A stretch of DNA of 64,000 bases, taken from positions 1-64,000 of the forward strand of contig JAKCPI010001759.1 of NCBI GenBank assembly GCA_023213315.1. The letters are read 5' to 3'. The notes under the pieces are model-generated. The model saw only the letters and a list, made by a program, of their open reading frames with translations. It did no database searches and was not told the DNA's origin. Positions 10,009 to 22,439 of the stretch are shown here, in pieces. Source of the stretch: Euborellia annulipes. Taxonomy: Eukaryota; Arthropoda; Insecta; Dermaptera; Anisolabididae. The translations under genes were made by a program, and so were the position numbers. How positions within the stretch are numbered: position 1 is the stretch's first letter; each line of letters opens with the position of its first letter.

Positions 10009-10700
10009 AAAAAATCTGGTGTGACTGGCGCACAGCACACAACTTTCTCTTACCTTCGGTAATCTAAAGTTGTGTACTGTGCTTGTCTCACCAGATTTTT
10101 TGTGTCGACATGTATTTAGTTTCCGACAGTAGGGTACATTCGATTTTCAAGATGTAAAATTTATAAGTATGGCAAAATATTTATATGTTGTTACCATGGC
10201 AACCATTTCTCCTATCTTTTCTATGGAGTACAAGAGTAAAGTGGTCTTCAGAAGATTTCAATCACAAAATGAGAATATACATTTTATAGAGAATCTAAAA
10301 AATAATTGATTTTTGAATTTTAAAAAAAATCGTTGGAGCAAATTTTGAGAAAATCGAAAAAAACTGAAAAAGTGCATCAGTAAAGTACTAGTACTTTTTG
10401 GTCGATTTTGTTCAAAAGCTTCGTGTCACGTCCCATGGGAATGCCTAACTTAAATATAAAATTTCAACTTCCTAGCTCTTCTCGTTCTTGAGATATTTTG
10501 TTCACAGACAGACACACAGACACACAGACAGAAAGACAGACAGACAGACCATGTCGCGAAAACCACTTTTTTGGATTCAGGGGACCTCAAAACGTGTATA
10601 TCCATCAAAATCTCGACATCGAATTTTTGACATGAAACCAATACTTTCTCTCTCTATATATATTAACATATATATAGAGGTAAGAGAAAGTAAAACAATC
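10009..10700 (-). mobile_element. Helentron-like family B, full-length copy
   Basis: Complete reverse-strand copy: 3' hairpin at 10014-10100, GTTACCATGGCAAC, a long CAGACAGACAC microsatellite at 10500-10548 (the GTCT core), and the 5' terminus GGTAAGAGAAAGTAAAA at 10679-10697. Confidence 0.72.
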
Positions 10701-10842
10701 TGTCCCAATAATCTTTAATTTTTTTTAAATTTAAAAATGAATTTATTGTTATTATTAATCACATATTAATTAAGAAATTTTTAAAATAAGCTTAGATGAT
10801 TTATTTAAAAATCAACCATTCTGACATCTCTTGGCAAATTTT

Positions 10843-10925
10843 GCCAAAGTTGTCAAAAAGACTGTGTATGTGTGTTTGAATGTGAGTGTGAATGGGAAAA
10901 AAGTGTGAGTGTTTAAAAAAAAAAG
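10843..10925 (+). mobile_element. SINE 3' tail fragment
   Basis: AAAGACTGTGTATGTGTG followed by GAATGTGAGTGTGAATGGG and AGTGTGAGTGTTT plus A tail, as in the SINE at 53434-53700. Confidence 0.6.
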
Positions 10926-10929
10926 AAAA

Positions 10930-11970
10930 GTCTCACTTTTTCTTATTTATTGTTATTGTCAAAAATGATTAACCATAACCAACAAATCGAATTATAAACA
11001 CCTTTCTGCATGAATGAAAACAAATATAAGGATAATTGAGTTTTTTAAATTTATTGTCAAGTTCATGGTTAACTTTATTAGTAGACTACTTATATAATAA
11101 GGTAGTAAGAAAAAATTCGGAAGTTTTTCTTTAGTAATTAAATTTTCACTTCTGATACTAGCATACATAAACATTTTACTTGAAAGCCAAGAAGATAGGC
11201 AACATGCTATAAAAAGATCATATTAAAATTAGTAGAAATTCTTTTCTCATCATTAGTAAAACATATAGTAATTAAAGACAATATGGATCGCGCCTGGGGC
11301 GGCAAAATTTGTGGAAAAAACAAATAGAAAATTATTTGATGTTGAAAGAGTAAAAAGGCTCATGGCATAGAATATGAAGTAATTTATTTTGGTTTTCTCT
11401 CCCTTTTCCAACAGGTGTCTTCAATAATAAGTTGGGCGAAACGTTTGTACTCGAATGAAAAATCAATGCTAATCAATTTATTGGTTTTAATTATAAGTCT
11501 TTTAAGGAAGCATGAGTAAAAGATAATCGTTTGAAAAGGAAAATTTTATCTTAAAAAAAGCCCAAAAAAAAAAAAATATTTTTTTCTAGTAGGAGGTTAA
11601 ACAATAAAAAAAAAAGTTATGGAGGAGTCAATAAGTTGGTCCTTGAGAGAAGGGTGTAATGTTGAGCGGTGGTTATTGAGTTTCTATTTATGTTATGCTC
11701 TTCTCTTGTCATATATGAGCCAACTATTTAACTTGGCAACTCTTGTCGCTTCTCTGTTCATACGTCTCCCACTCTCTCTCTCTCTTTATCTTTCTTTTGT
11801 TTGACAACTTCACCGAAACTCTTCATAGTGTGCAAAATAACATCTTGTCGTATTGATTTTCCTCAAGTTGATAAAATTTTTATCATCATCTCTTGTCTAG
11901 AAACGCCATTAAATTTATTATCAACTTTGCGATATTTTAAAAATCAAATTTATAAAAATTAAAGAATTAA
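10930..11970. other. Interval with no recognised gene
   Basis: AT-rich sequence. A short frame at 11619-11804 has a CTCTCTCT run and no domain or splice context; I regard it as chance. Confidence 0.5.
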
Positions 11971-11975
11971 AGAAG

Positions 11976-12342
11976 GCTTGCTAGGATGTCGACCTTCTAC
12001 ACAGATCGGTGTTCGCATCCTCGATGTGCGGGATTTTTTTATAAAATCAAATATCTATTTAATGTAAACGAATCCTCAAGACGCCCCGGTTTGAAAAATT
12101 TGATCCCACCAGAACAGTCCTCAGGCAACTCCTCGAGGAGAGGAGGTTGCTGTGACAACCCATCCTATGGCAGATAAACCACTAGGATGAGTTAGATATA
12201 GCAAATAATGTAACTTCACGGGATGCCTGCCAGAGGCTAGTTGGGTTTGAGGTGTTTGTCTGCGTACTCAAAAGCATCTGGAGTAAATAAACGGAAATCC
12301 AGGTAGAAATTTCAAATAATAATAATAATCATCATCATCACT
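11976..12342 (+). mobile_element. SINE-like retroposon ending in AAT/CAT repeats
   Basis: The head GTGTTCGCATCCTCG resembles a degenerate B box. A GC-richer body has CTCCTCGAGGAGAGGAGG, and the 3' end is (AAT)n(CAT)n at 12326-12341. No second copy in the window, so the assignment rests on layout. Confidence 0.4.
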
Positions 12343-12827
12343 ACCGATAAAACAACAACACACAATAAACCAGACATCACACTCTTATATAAACAAACAA
12401 AACTGATTAAATTAATAGAAATATCCGTACCAAATACAGGAAACATACAAAAGAGAACTGGAGAAAAAATAGAAAAATGGAGGAAATTCAAGATATGTGA
12501 TATGTGGCATCAAAACAAAGTTGAAATAGTACCAATCATCATATGAGGCTCATCAGCGCCAGAACGGCCAAACCCACTTTTCACTTTCTTGGTTTTATGC
12601 CTTAGTATCTATTAAATCGTGAATTCCAGAGCAGTACTGTACTAGTGTATCATGATTAGTACTGTACTACTTTATCATGAGAAGTACTGTACTACTTTCG
12701 AATTCACGATTTAATAGATACTAAGGCATAAAACCAAAAAATGAAATATGGGTTAGGCCGTCCTGGCGCTGATGGCCTCATATCATCAGGAGTAATTCCA
12801 GACACGCTACTCAAATATATCAAATGA
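12343..12827 (+). pseudogene. C-terminal end of a non-LTR retrotransposon ORF, split by a MITE
   Basis: Frame 12343-12542 reads TDKTTTHNKPDITLLYK, LIEISVPNTGNIQK, EKIEKWRKF and NKVEIVPII. The frame resumes at 12782 as SSGVIPDTLLKYIK and a TGA at 12825-12827. This VPNT...VEIVPII...GVIP tail is a known C-terminal domain of arthropod LINE polyproteins. The two halves join exactly when 12543-12781 is left out. No RT domain is present, so it is a truncated remnant. Confidence 0.72.
12543..12781. mobile_element. Palindromic fold-back MITE, copy 1
   Basis: Arms of about 90 bp are inverted copies: ATGAGGCTCATCAGCGCC at the left, GGCGCTGATGGCCTCAT at the right, then GGTTTTATGCCTTAGTATC and its reverse. 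The centre has three AGTACTGTACTA repeats. It lies inside the LINE frame. Copy 2 is at 50889-51052. Confidence 0.82.
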
Positions 12828-14985
12828 GGATGGACAAATATCTGAAACGTCTCCTTTTCAGCATTTGGCATCCAAAAACTCTATTTATTTGCTGTACCCG
12901 TACTTGCTCTCTTCCATCCCAATAGAATAATTATGTAAAGTTTCATCCATCTCGGCTTTCAGAGATATAGCCAAAATAACTTAGAAAAGGCAGCAGCATG
13001 AAATATTTATATTGAGTTATATGCATTTTGGTATGTAGAGGTGATAAGATATTTTTTCTTAATCTGAAACGTTAAATATTTAATTATTAAGTAAGAATAA
13101 TTTAAAATATTCGAGAAGACATCCTCTTGAAATCGCTACTTTCTCTATTCTCTTATTAAAATAAAATTCCTTTTTTCCTTTATTATTTTTTAAGTTGGAA
13201 TATTACCAATGTAATTGATTTATCTCAAGAAAGAAGTCTCTCACAATCCAATTTGAAATGCTTTTTATTTAAAGTCATTAATTTAATTTTGAGAAAGAAA
13301 TGTTCTACAAGTATCATTAATAGCCTTTCTGTCGTGATAATAGAATTAAAAGAAGACTTAATTGAATTCTTATGATAATAAGTTAAAAAAATGGCTAATC
13401 AAACACTGTCTTCTCCACTTTTCCGTAATAAATCTTGATCTTAAAACGTGGTTGGTTCCTTCCTTATTATAATTTAGAGTCATTATATCACATTGAAAAG
13501 TTTTCAACAATACTACCACTCGGCTCAGGATACCGTATAATTTAATACTCAACTAGGTTTGTTAATTAACTTGTGGTTAGCAGTAACAGTTGGGGCCGAG
13601 AGCAATATATAATATTAACAAATTTAGATGGCATGTAGCTGGTGTTTTATTCCAGAAAGGGGGCCTCGCGCTCCATTTCATTTTGACTATAGCCACAAAA
13701 TCTTAGCAAATCAAAAGCAACTTCCTTTTGTTTAATCAAATCTGGATTTCTTCATTTCATTATTCGGTTTTCATTAGGGTAATGGAAAAAACTACAATAA
13801 AATAAAATAGTAGTAAATAAAACAATTGCTAGAAATTTGTTTATAATTTTATATAAATTAATTAGCTGCCAGGGGATGTGAATGTTAAAATTGAATTATT
13901 AAAGTTTTACTTCTATTTTAAAAAGATGGCAAAATGTAATCGATATTTTTTTTGTCTTTTTCGGCATCTGAATTCTTTTGGACCCTGTTCTAAATTATAA
14001 TTAGAATACATTTTTTTCCGACCTCTAGAACAAAATGAGAGACATGTCTCTGTGTTAAAGCTCAAGCCTTTCCGTACGTTATATAATAGATCGGCCATGA
14101 ACTTGACATCTTAATTTACTTTCATGAATTTCTCTCGATTGCTTTCTATTTATTTAAAATCATATTTTGTAATGAACTAATGAATTAAAGTTGGTCTTTT
14201 TGTAATTTAATAAGAAAAATTAGCCTAATCAAATTTTTTAGATTATAAACTATGAAATCAAGTTAGCACTTTGTTCGATAAAAAATTTATTAAACCCAAT
14301 TAATTAATTCGTCTAAACTTGATTTTTTAAAGATTTTTAGTCGTCAAGGTTGAAAGTGAAATTAAATTTAAATTTAATAACTTTATAAAATATTCTCAAC
14401 AAATATCCTGCATCGTAAAAGAACCATCTTTTATACCATCTATATGAAATAGCATGCGCGATAGTTAAGGAGAAACAAATTGAATAAAAAGAAATAATAT
14501 GACTATGCGATAATTATGGATACCTATCTAGGTATTCGCAAAGTAAATAAATTTTACTTTTATACTTAGAAAAGCAAATGCGCTTGTGACATCCTTGTGA
14601 CGTTATGAGGAATAAAATTATTAATAACGCTAGTATTGTATTAATTATTTTTAATTAATTGCAAAATTAATTTAAATATCCTCTTAAAATAACAAGATTT
14701 TAAAAAATTTGTAAAAACAATCAAATAGATTTTGAAAGGAGGGGGGGGGGAGTTACAACTGACAAAAAATTATCGCATTAATAGGCGAAATGACAGAAAG
14801 ATTCAATGAAGTCTACACCAGAGATAATTCTAAACATAGAATGGTTATGAGCAGAGAGAGGATTTTCATGCAATAAAAATCTATGTTTCATGCATTAAAA
14901 ACTATCAGTCGTCAGGAAATAAAATTTCTAAAAATAATTGTTAAAATTATTAAAAAATCTGCACGTAACATCTTGTTAAGTTTTA
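12828..14985. other. Interval with no recognised gene
   Basis: AT-rich; short frames at 13370-13552 and 13913-14098 carry no domain. A G9 run at 14742 may mark a decayed hAT element. Confidence 0.5.
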
Positions 14986-14987
14986 TA

Positions 14988-15388
14988 CCCGAGTCAAAAC
15001 ATAAATTCTTATTTAAACCTCAAAATCTTCAGTGAGGTTTTCGAGGCTCAGTTTAATTTTTTGGAGATTGGATTCAACATAGAAAGTAATCCCAGTTTGT
15101 ACCTCAAAATCCAACTTAAGGACGGTTTTAGAACTTTGAGGTTTAAATTAGAACTGCAGAATCTACAATTGGCCCTCAAAAACTTCAATCCATATAGAAA
15201 TTATTGTATACTGGTTTGAACCTCAAATGAGAGTTGACTTCAAATCAATTGGTAATTCATATTTAAACCTCATAGTCTTCAATGAGGGTTTTGAGTGTTA
15301 AAGTAGAATTACTTTCTGAGCGGCAAATAAAACACCAAAGGAATTGAGGCTTCTGAGGTTAAAACTAGAATTTGTTTTTTGACTCTGG
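14988..15388. mobile_element. Tc1/mariner-like MITE with TA duplication
   Basis: Termini CCCGAGTCAAAAC and (reverse) CCAGAGTCAAAAA extend imperfectly for about 36 bp, flanked on both sides by TA. Internally, four ACCTCAAA / TTTGAGGTT motifs are arranged in both directions. Confidence 0.55.
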
Positions 15389-15486
15389 TAGGAAACCATC
15401 TAGAATTTTATGGTATGAAGTTTTTGTCTTTTTCGGTAGGCAATGAGACTTCCTTCTCAATTATTTTTAAATTAATTCCTAATCTC

Positions 15487-15527
15487 GATCGACGTTTCGG
15501 TCACGCGTAGCGATCTTCATCTGAATC
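15487..15527 (-). repeat. Hammerhead-like motif, single copy
   Basis: On the minus strand GATGAAGATCGC ... GTGACCGAAACGTC, with TCGATCG after the GTC. Only one arm is present. Core is imperfect. Confidence 0.4.
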
Positions 15528-15559
15528 TTAGAAATTGTCGATAATCTGCTAGATCTTTT

Positions 15560-16550
15560 GCAGGCATTTTTTATTATAAAAGAAAAAAAAAAAAAAAATT
15601 GTATCTCAGAACAGGAAGCGAACAACTGTCATGGAATGAAGAATTAGAGGCAAGGAAAGGAAATTCCACTGATTTCAAAAATCTCTAGATTTAAATTATA
15701 AATAACCTATAAGCTTAATAAAAAAAATTCTTATTAATTTTTTTAGAGGAATATCTAATTTATACCTATCGGTATTTCTATTTATTTATTTTTTTCGAAT
15801 AGAAGTCGAATTAGTTCAAGGATAATATGTAAGAGCTACTTCATGACATTTGACTAATTAGTTTTTTCTTCACCCCCACTTCAGACTTCTAGTGGGAAGA
15901 TCAATGCTATTCATCATTCATCATATTTCTTAGTGCATTCTCATTTTAAACAAATCTTAATTTGTGTCATAAATTAAATATAAATCAAGTGTGATGCAAA
16001 TATTGAATTAATAATTAATTTTTATCTGACAAGGACAGAGGCTCTTCTAAATAATCTACCAAAAAGTTAGTATTTCTAACGATAATTCTTAAGAATTTGA
16101 ATAAATATTAAGAAATCTCGAAACAAATAGATGGAATATGTATTTTATATTAAACTATGAATATAAAATTTGGTTTGCATAATATTTTATTGAACTTTTA
16201 TGCCCTATATTGACTTAATAAGCTAGCTTAATTATTGCCTCTCAAAATTATTGGCTTGAAATTTAATTAAACCCAGGTTTTATTTTGATATTCAAACATA
16301 ATTACCTGCAAAACATTGTATTTGGAGTAAATTACCTCGGGTTTATTTTATTTCTTTATTCAAATAAAAATAATAGAAAATGCATTTTAGTGATATCTAA
16401 TAATTTATTTTACCTAAATAAAATATACTGTAGGCTATATACTGTAATAGTATAAAAAAGAAAAGAATTTAAATTTTTAATTTACTCAATGAATGCATAT
16501 ATTATAAATGCATATTACATATAAATTAGCCCAAAATATTATATTTCATA
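15560..16550. other. Interval with no recognised gene
   Basis: AT-rich, no exon, RNA gene or repeat termini recognised. Confidence 0.5.
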
Positions 16551-16941
16551 GTGGCATAACCAGGGGGGGGGGGGGGTTAAAATAACCTCTGACTTTAAGG
16601 TCTTTTCATGTAAGGTGCGCGTCTCGGGGTGCTAATTTTGAGTTTCCAGCGGCCACAATTTTGAGGCTATCGACCTCAAATTTTTTTTTAAATTAAAGCT
16701 ATTTAAAATATCTACCACTTAAAAAGCGCTTTTTCGTATTAAATATTCCAAAAATATATTGAAACATGTCACTTAGTTTTTATTAATTTTAATTATAACG
16801 TTTTAACTAGAGCCAACGGTTATCAGTTTAAATTTAGCCAAAAATCACATCTCTGGTCGCCTACTACTACTACTACTTTTTCTCTTCAGTGAGGGGTAGG
16901 AGGATTTTGACCCCAAACCCTTCGCCTGATTGCGCCACTGC
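16551..16941 (+). mobile_element. hAT-type MITE, G-tract class
   Basis: Left AGTGGCATAACCAGG followed by G13; right end CCTGATTGCGCCACTG, giving inverted termini of about 15 bp with two mismatches. No clear TSD. Confidence 0.6.
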
Positions 16942-17985
16942 CAATATCAGAGCTGGTCTGTCGTAAAAAAAATTTTTAATTTATTTGTCCTAGTTTAAAT
17001 AGAAATAAATAATCTTTAGAATTGTTCCGAAATAGATGTCTATTTCCTATCGAAATATAAATTTGACAATTTTTTTATTATTTTCCTACATATTAGATTT
17101 TTAAATAAAATTACTTCGCTTTTCATAGTAAAAAAATATCACATAAAAACCCAATAACTTTATTTATTTGAAAATAAGAAAATAGGAAGAAGCTAATTTT
17201 TTTTTTTTTTTTTTTTGTAATATAAATCTTATGAAATATTTTGAAACAGAAATAGCAATATCATACGAAACTACGAAAGCACCGCCATAAGATGAAGAAG
17301 TTCTAAAGGTTTAAGCAAGATGAAGCTTTCTCCTTCTGTCCAGCATCCAACAGCATCAATATCCTAAGCCATGTAACAAAACAAGGCTCCTATTGCTCAA
17401 GTTTGATAACCTCTTGAGCCACCGAATGGCCAGTGACGGCGACCTTTTCTTTTTTTATTTTCATTCCAAAGTGATCGGGTTGTTACCTCTTTTTTTTTTT
17501 TTTTAATCGCATCTTGGATATGAAAGAGAAAAAAAAGAAAGAGATTGCCGGTATCCTAGTCTTCTCAATACTTGTATGTGCAGTGAACCAAGACCCTCCT
17601 CTCTGCCTCTACAAATGGCGAAATCTTTACTTCCCGGGTCTCTTTAATATTTCAATGAAAACTTATTATACTAAAAGCAATTATCTTGTTTGAAATCAAA
17701 AGAGAAATTTTTTTAATATAATAATATTAATCTATTTGTGTATTTTTAATGTGATACAATTAACTCCCATAAATTTCTGATTTAGAAATATATAGTTCTG
17801 TTTGGGAGGGGCTAGCATTCATATTTGGCATATATCAAGATTATCTTTATTTCCTGTTCTAATTTCTTGCTCACTTTGATTAAATAAATAATGGATTTCA
17901 TGAGATGTCGTCAATCTCGATAGATAAAAAGAGTTCATTAAAATGTTATCAGTTTGTGACATTAGCCTACCATGGGATGATTTTT
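16942..17985. other. Interval with no recognised gene
   Basis: AT-rich; T-runs at 17196-17216 and 17490. Nothing codes. Confidence 0.5.
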
Positions 17986-17987
17986 TT

Positions 17988-18175
17988 TAAAAGTCTTTTC
18001 GGCAACTTTAACGATACACATTATTTAGATACTATATATTAGGGGGTTAAGGCACATTTATTTATACCATTTCATATCTAAATGATTTAAATAAATATTC
18101 ATCGGACTGACTGGGAACCGAACCCGTGCCTGTGCCTTTAAGATCAATGGGAAATGATTGTGTTTGTTTATGAAT
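17988..18175 (-). mobile_element. Degenerate tRNA-derived SINE
   Basis: Reverse-strand remnants of all SINE parts: CTTTTCGGCAACTT, the TTTAAATCATTTAGATATG block, and GGTTCGGTTCCCAG near 18110-18125 in place of the B box. Confidence 0.5.
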
Positions 18176-18519
18176 GTTCTTTGTAGGTCATTTTATCAGA
18201 TTTCTTATATATGACAATAGATTTGATATAAAATATATTTGATTGAGAATTATAGTTTTTGAAGATTTTATTCTTTGAAAAAATCATTCGATTTGAAAAC
18301 TTTGTAGTCTCTCCCCCCCCAATTTTTAAATAAGCTTAAATTATACCGGTATACCTTTGTATAATATTATAAATAGCTTAACTCTCTCCTCCCCCGCGTT
18401 TAGGCCTGAATTATATATTTTTAATTCGAAAATATTCAAAAAAAAATTCAAAAATATTTTTTTATTATAATATTTTAAACATTATTTGCAAGGATACTTT
18501 AGAATATTCCACTTCAAAA

Positions 18520-18769
18520 CAAGGGCGGATACAAGGGGGGGGGGGGGGTAAAGGGGGTAAATACCCCCTGAGACTTGAGAAAAATATATTTTTAATATAA
18601 AATTTTAAAAACTAATACTTAAAAATTTGATTTGTATATATATTCTGGTAAACAACTACAGAATCCACCTTTAAATTACCGATAATAAGAAAAAATTGTG
18701 TTCTGTGCCACCAGTCACACCAGATTACCCCCCCCCCCCCCCCGAGAAACTCCTCTGGAACCGCCACGG
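18520..18769 (+). mobile_element. hAT MITE family A, copy 3
   Basis: Left CAAGGGCGGATACAAGG plus G run; right end mutated (CTGGAACCGCCACGG). Perfect 8-bp TSD CTTCAAAA at 18512-18519 and 18770-18777. Confidence 0.88.
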
Positions 18770-18873
18770 CTTCAAAAAGACTGGATTTGTTAATTAAAAA
18801 AGTCCACCTTTCACCAAAAACCAAATCTTATGACCTTATTAAAGGGGTGAAAGGGACAAATAAATTTAATAAG

Positions 18874-19083
18874 CAGACGTTTCGGTTTCGTGGTTGAACC
18901 ATCTTCAGAGCTGAAGAAAAGTCATTATCAAAGTGTCAATGTAGCATTTATTAACCTGTCATCGCATACTGTCTATATATTAAATAAAGGTTTGATTCAA
19001 CAATTTATGAAATCCACTATGACGCTTTTATGACTTCGCTAGTTCTGAAGATGGTTCAAACACGGAACTGAAACGTCAGCTGT
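18874..19083. repeat. Inverted pair of hammerhead-like motifs, family 1
   Basis: Minus-strand copy at 18874-18910 and plus-strand copy at 19045-19083, about 130 bp apart. Each reads CTGAAGA, T, GGTTC, a 7-nt loop, then GAACT or AAACC, then GAAACGTC. Downstream AGCTG of the right copy can pair with CAGCT upstream of the left copy. A third copy is at 44770-44817. Confidence 0.6.
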
Positions 19084-19127
19084 GTGGATTAAATAAATAA
19101 AAAAAAAAGCTATAGCTGCGTCTCTCA

Positions 19128-20180
19128 TTTTTACTTTCTCTATCCTCTTATGAATATAACAGGGAGAAAGTCATCTCCGATTTAAAAAAAAAATTCTAAA
19201 AAAAATTTGTTTAAAAACTGGGCTAAAAATTTTATTTTTTTAAATCGAATGAATTTTCCTCTACAATAAGAATAAATATTCAAAATCAAAAACTAATAAT
19301 TTCAAATCAAATATTTTATATCAAATCCATTGTACCTATATAAGAATCTGGCAAATGACTCTCTTGGCATTAGCACCAAATGGAAACTAAAAGAAGCTTC
19401 TAATTCGGGTCTAACATCTTTGAATCAACTTCTATTGAGAAAGGATCGTTTCATGAAGTATATTATTAAATGAAAAGGCGAGGAGTTCCACATGAATCTA
19501 AAATCTATTTTTTTTCTTGAAATGTATATTTCTTTGTTTAAATATACTTTCGATAAAAATTTTCATTCATCTTTCTTTTTAAACGCGAGTGGATTTCGTT
19601 TCTTCTCATTGTAACGCTTGATTTAGTACATGTGATTCCTATTCATTTTTCATTAAGATGCAGCAACCTCTATTTTACTTTGCTTTCATAACCAATATGA
19701 TTTGATTTCAATTCTTTTTTTTTTTTTTGTTCTATCATTCTACTCAATTTTAATGTTAAAATTTATATTTTCTCATTCTATAATAAATTTGATTATATAA
19801 AATAATCTTTAAAAAATCATTCCATTTTTCATGCAATCTTTTATCAACTTAAGTGCTTTCAGATTCGGTGAATGTCAGTGGAAATGCAATTTATCTTGAA
19901 ATTAAAAACAGTTGAAAGTTGAGAGTGATTTATTCATAAAACGATAATTATAGTTTTAGCATTTATCCTTTGTTGAAAACTCTCTTTGAATAAGAAGTAA
20001 GTGTTCTTTATAATAATGTGAGTGCAATACAATGGATTTAATGGCTTGCATTAAATAAATTTCTTATTTTATAGAAGTTCCAGAAATTTTGTATGATAAA
20101 ATATACCAAATAATTTTGATTAAAACAATAGAGTAGAAAATATTAAATAATTTCAAGTTAAGGAAGAATTTAATGTTCAA
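19128..20180. other. Interval with no recognised gene
   Basis: A stray family B 5' end (TTTTTACTTTCTC) lies at 19128-19170; the rest is AT-rich without recognised features. Confidence 0.5.
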
Positions 20181-20182
20181 AT

Positions 20183-20364
20183 TATGGTGTGACTGGTCGT
20201 ACAGCACACAACTTTCTCTTACCTTCGGTAATCGAAAGTTGTGTCCTGTGCTTATCATACCAAATTTTTTTTGTGTCGAGATATATTTAGTTTCCGTAGA
20301 TATATTAGAATTTAAGATGTAAAATTTATAAACATGAGTAAATATTTATCTTTTGTTACCATGG
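20183..20364 (-). mobile_element. Helentron-like family B, 3' end fragment
   Basis: Reverse-strand 3' hairpin (TGGTGTGACTGG ... TCGGTAATCGAAAG) and the TATATTTAGTTTCCG and GTTACCATGG blocks. Confidence 0.65.
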
Positions 20365-20612
20365 GGGGAATTCGCCCCCCCCCCCAAAAAAAAAAAAAAA
20401 AATTCCATATTATTCTAAATAAAATCATTCAAAATATATCTACGAGTATATAAACTGTACAAAATTAAACAATCAAATTAATAAATTAAATATATTTTGG
20501 TCAAATTTGAGTACCTATTTGTAAGTAAATTTTAATAAAAAAAGTTTGCTCTCCCTCCCCCAAGAAAAAAATTTGCCCCATTTTCAAAGAAAAAGTCGAA
20601 ATGACTCCACTG
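20365..20612 (-). mobile_element. hAT MITE, CAGTGGCGTCATT family, damaged copy
   Basis: Reverse-strand: right end ATGACTCCACTG, internal GAGTATATAAACTGTACAAA and TTGGTCAAATTTGAG as in 5089-5344. The other terminus is lost in a C/A run next to the family B fragment. Confidence 0.6.
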
Positions 20613-21039
20613 CCTGGCCGGATACCCGTTGGCCGGTTAATTCGAGGGTTCGATGAAAAATTGATTTTCATTCATTTTTTTTCACACGTTTTCGTTTTCC
20701 CAACTCGCTCATTTTTGTTTAAGAGATCTCAAGCAAATGTAGTAGGAAAATAAACTGGGAAACAAGCCAGTAAACAAATTCGTCTACTATTCAACTACTA
20801 CTACTACTACTACTATTCAACTACTTCCCCCTCCCTCTTCACCATCTGAACGAACATATTGCACCACACAGTTTAATTAAAATACAAAAAAATTATTTAT
20901 ATTACTTCTCTTAGCCATATATGAAATATATGAGAGAGAAAGTATTTTTTGTTATTAATTACAAAAGAGTTTTATACTTTTTTTTAAAGGAAGATGAGCT
21001 TCAGGAACAGCCAAAATTAAAAAAAACCTCCGATTATTT

Positions 21040-21265
21040 ACAATCCAGCGACATGTTTCGGGAAAACTTTATTCTTCCAGGGAGAACATTCTAACTGAAT
21101 AAGCTAGATGGATAACTTCCCCATACTAGTACATATATTATTAAACATAATAAGTGTAGTAGTATTTTACCCATTTGATAACTCCTGGACATACACAATT
21201 TAAAAGAATCATGATCGAAGAATAAAATTTTCTCGAAACGTCTCGCTGGACTGTAAATAATCGGA
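21040..21265. repeat. Inverted pair of hammerhead-like motifs, family 2 (degenerate)
   Basis: Minus copy near 21055-21095 (CTGGAAGAAT ... CCCGAAACATGTC) and plus copy near 21214-21255 (CGAAGAAT ... CTCGAAACGTCTC), both followed by GCTGGA and GTAAATAATCGGAGG. Cores are mutated. Confidence 0.45.
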
Positions 21266-21419
21266 GGTTTTTTAATTTTGGCTGCTCCTGCTCATCCTCC
21301 TTTATATAAACCAACGGCCACTGACTTCTATGATTTATTTATACTTTCTTTTGTAAATTTGATGGGGACGGTCAAAAAATAAAAATAAAATTGAATATCA
21401 CAGCAGTTGTCAAGTAGGG

Positions 21420-21845
21420 ACTCAATTGATGAAATACTATATATATATATGGTATATTATTAAAATGGATAAAAAAAAAAAAAATTAGAGAAAGGATTTT
21501 CAATTCATAATTATCTAATATTAATTTAGTATATTATAATCTCATACACTAGGTAGATAAATTCTTGGTTTAATAAAAGATGACAAATATAATTTTTCAT
21601 ATATATATATATATCTACCTGGTGCATGAGATTTTAATTGGAAGACTGGTTCACACTATAATATTCATGTTAGTATATTATATACCATCTATTGCAATAG
21701 TATTGAGACTAAAGCCCGGGAGTTAGGCAGTCCAAATGGCACACTCACACTAAAGCTTCCTTGCCTGCGTGTGCCATACGGGCTGCCTAACTACTGAGCT
21801 TTAGTCTGCAATACTATTGCATTAGAAGGTACTTCTAAATTTAAT
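21420..21845. repeat. Two nested hairpins (AT-rich and GC-richer)
   Basis: An AT-rich palindrome (ATCTCATACACTAGGTAGAT near 21537 against its reverse near 21612) is followed by a hairpin at 21686-21838. The hairpin has ~60-bp imperfect arms containing ATTGCAATAGTATTG and GGAGTTAGGCAGTCC and a 24-nt loop. It may be a fold-back MITE or a long hairpin RNA source. Confidence 0.5.
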
Positions 21846-22439
21846 TTCAGGCTAAGGGCACAAAATTTCTAGCTAAGCCACTGGTGTACACTGAGTGTCC
21901 ATGCCTTTTATACATGTGATTCCCGACGCCAAATGCAATTATCATATTTTTTAACAAAGTATATACAATAACAAATAAATAACAGTAGGTCAAAAAAATT
22001 TTTTTTTTTTGGGGTTTCTGTTCTAATGCTGGCTGGAATTCTGATTCTAGACACCGAAAAACACCTAAATTTCGATTTTTTGCTTTTAAAGTTTGCTTTT
22101 GTTTAATAGGAAAAAGTCCATACAAACATAAAAGAAATACAAAAAATATTCATTTTAAAAACAAATCTTAAAAAGTCTGATGTTCAGCAAAAACTATCCT
22201 AATCGTAATTTAAAATAAAATTATAAAAAAAAAAACATAAAAATCAATGATTTTTCTCAAAAATTCGAAAAATTACTCTAGTTTCTACAAAAGCAAACTT
22301 TGATCAAAAAAATTATTTTTTCCATTTATTTTTACAGTTGAAGAAACGAAAATTCCATATACAGAAGCCAGTCCCAAAAATCGTGTAGACGGGTGTAATA
22401 GATCAAAGATAATGAGTAATATCAATTAACATTTTTTTA

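Noticed and set aside
10500..10548. Telomeric or regulatory CAGACA repeat
   Set aside because: It is the microsatellite core of a family B element.
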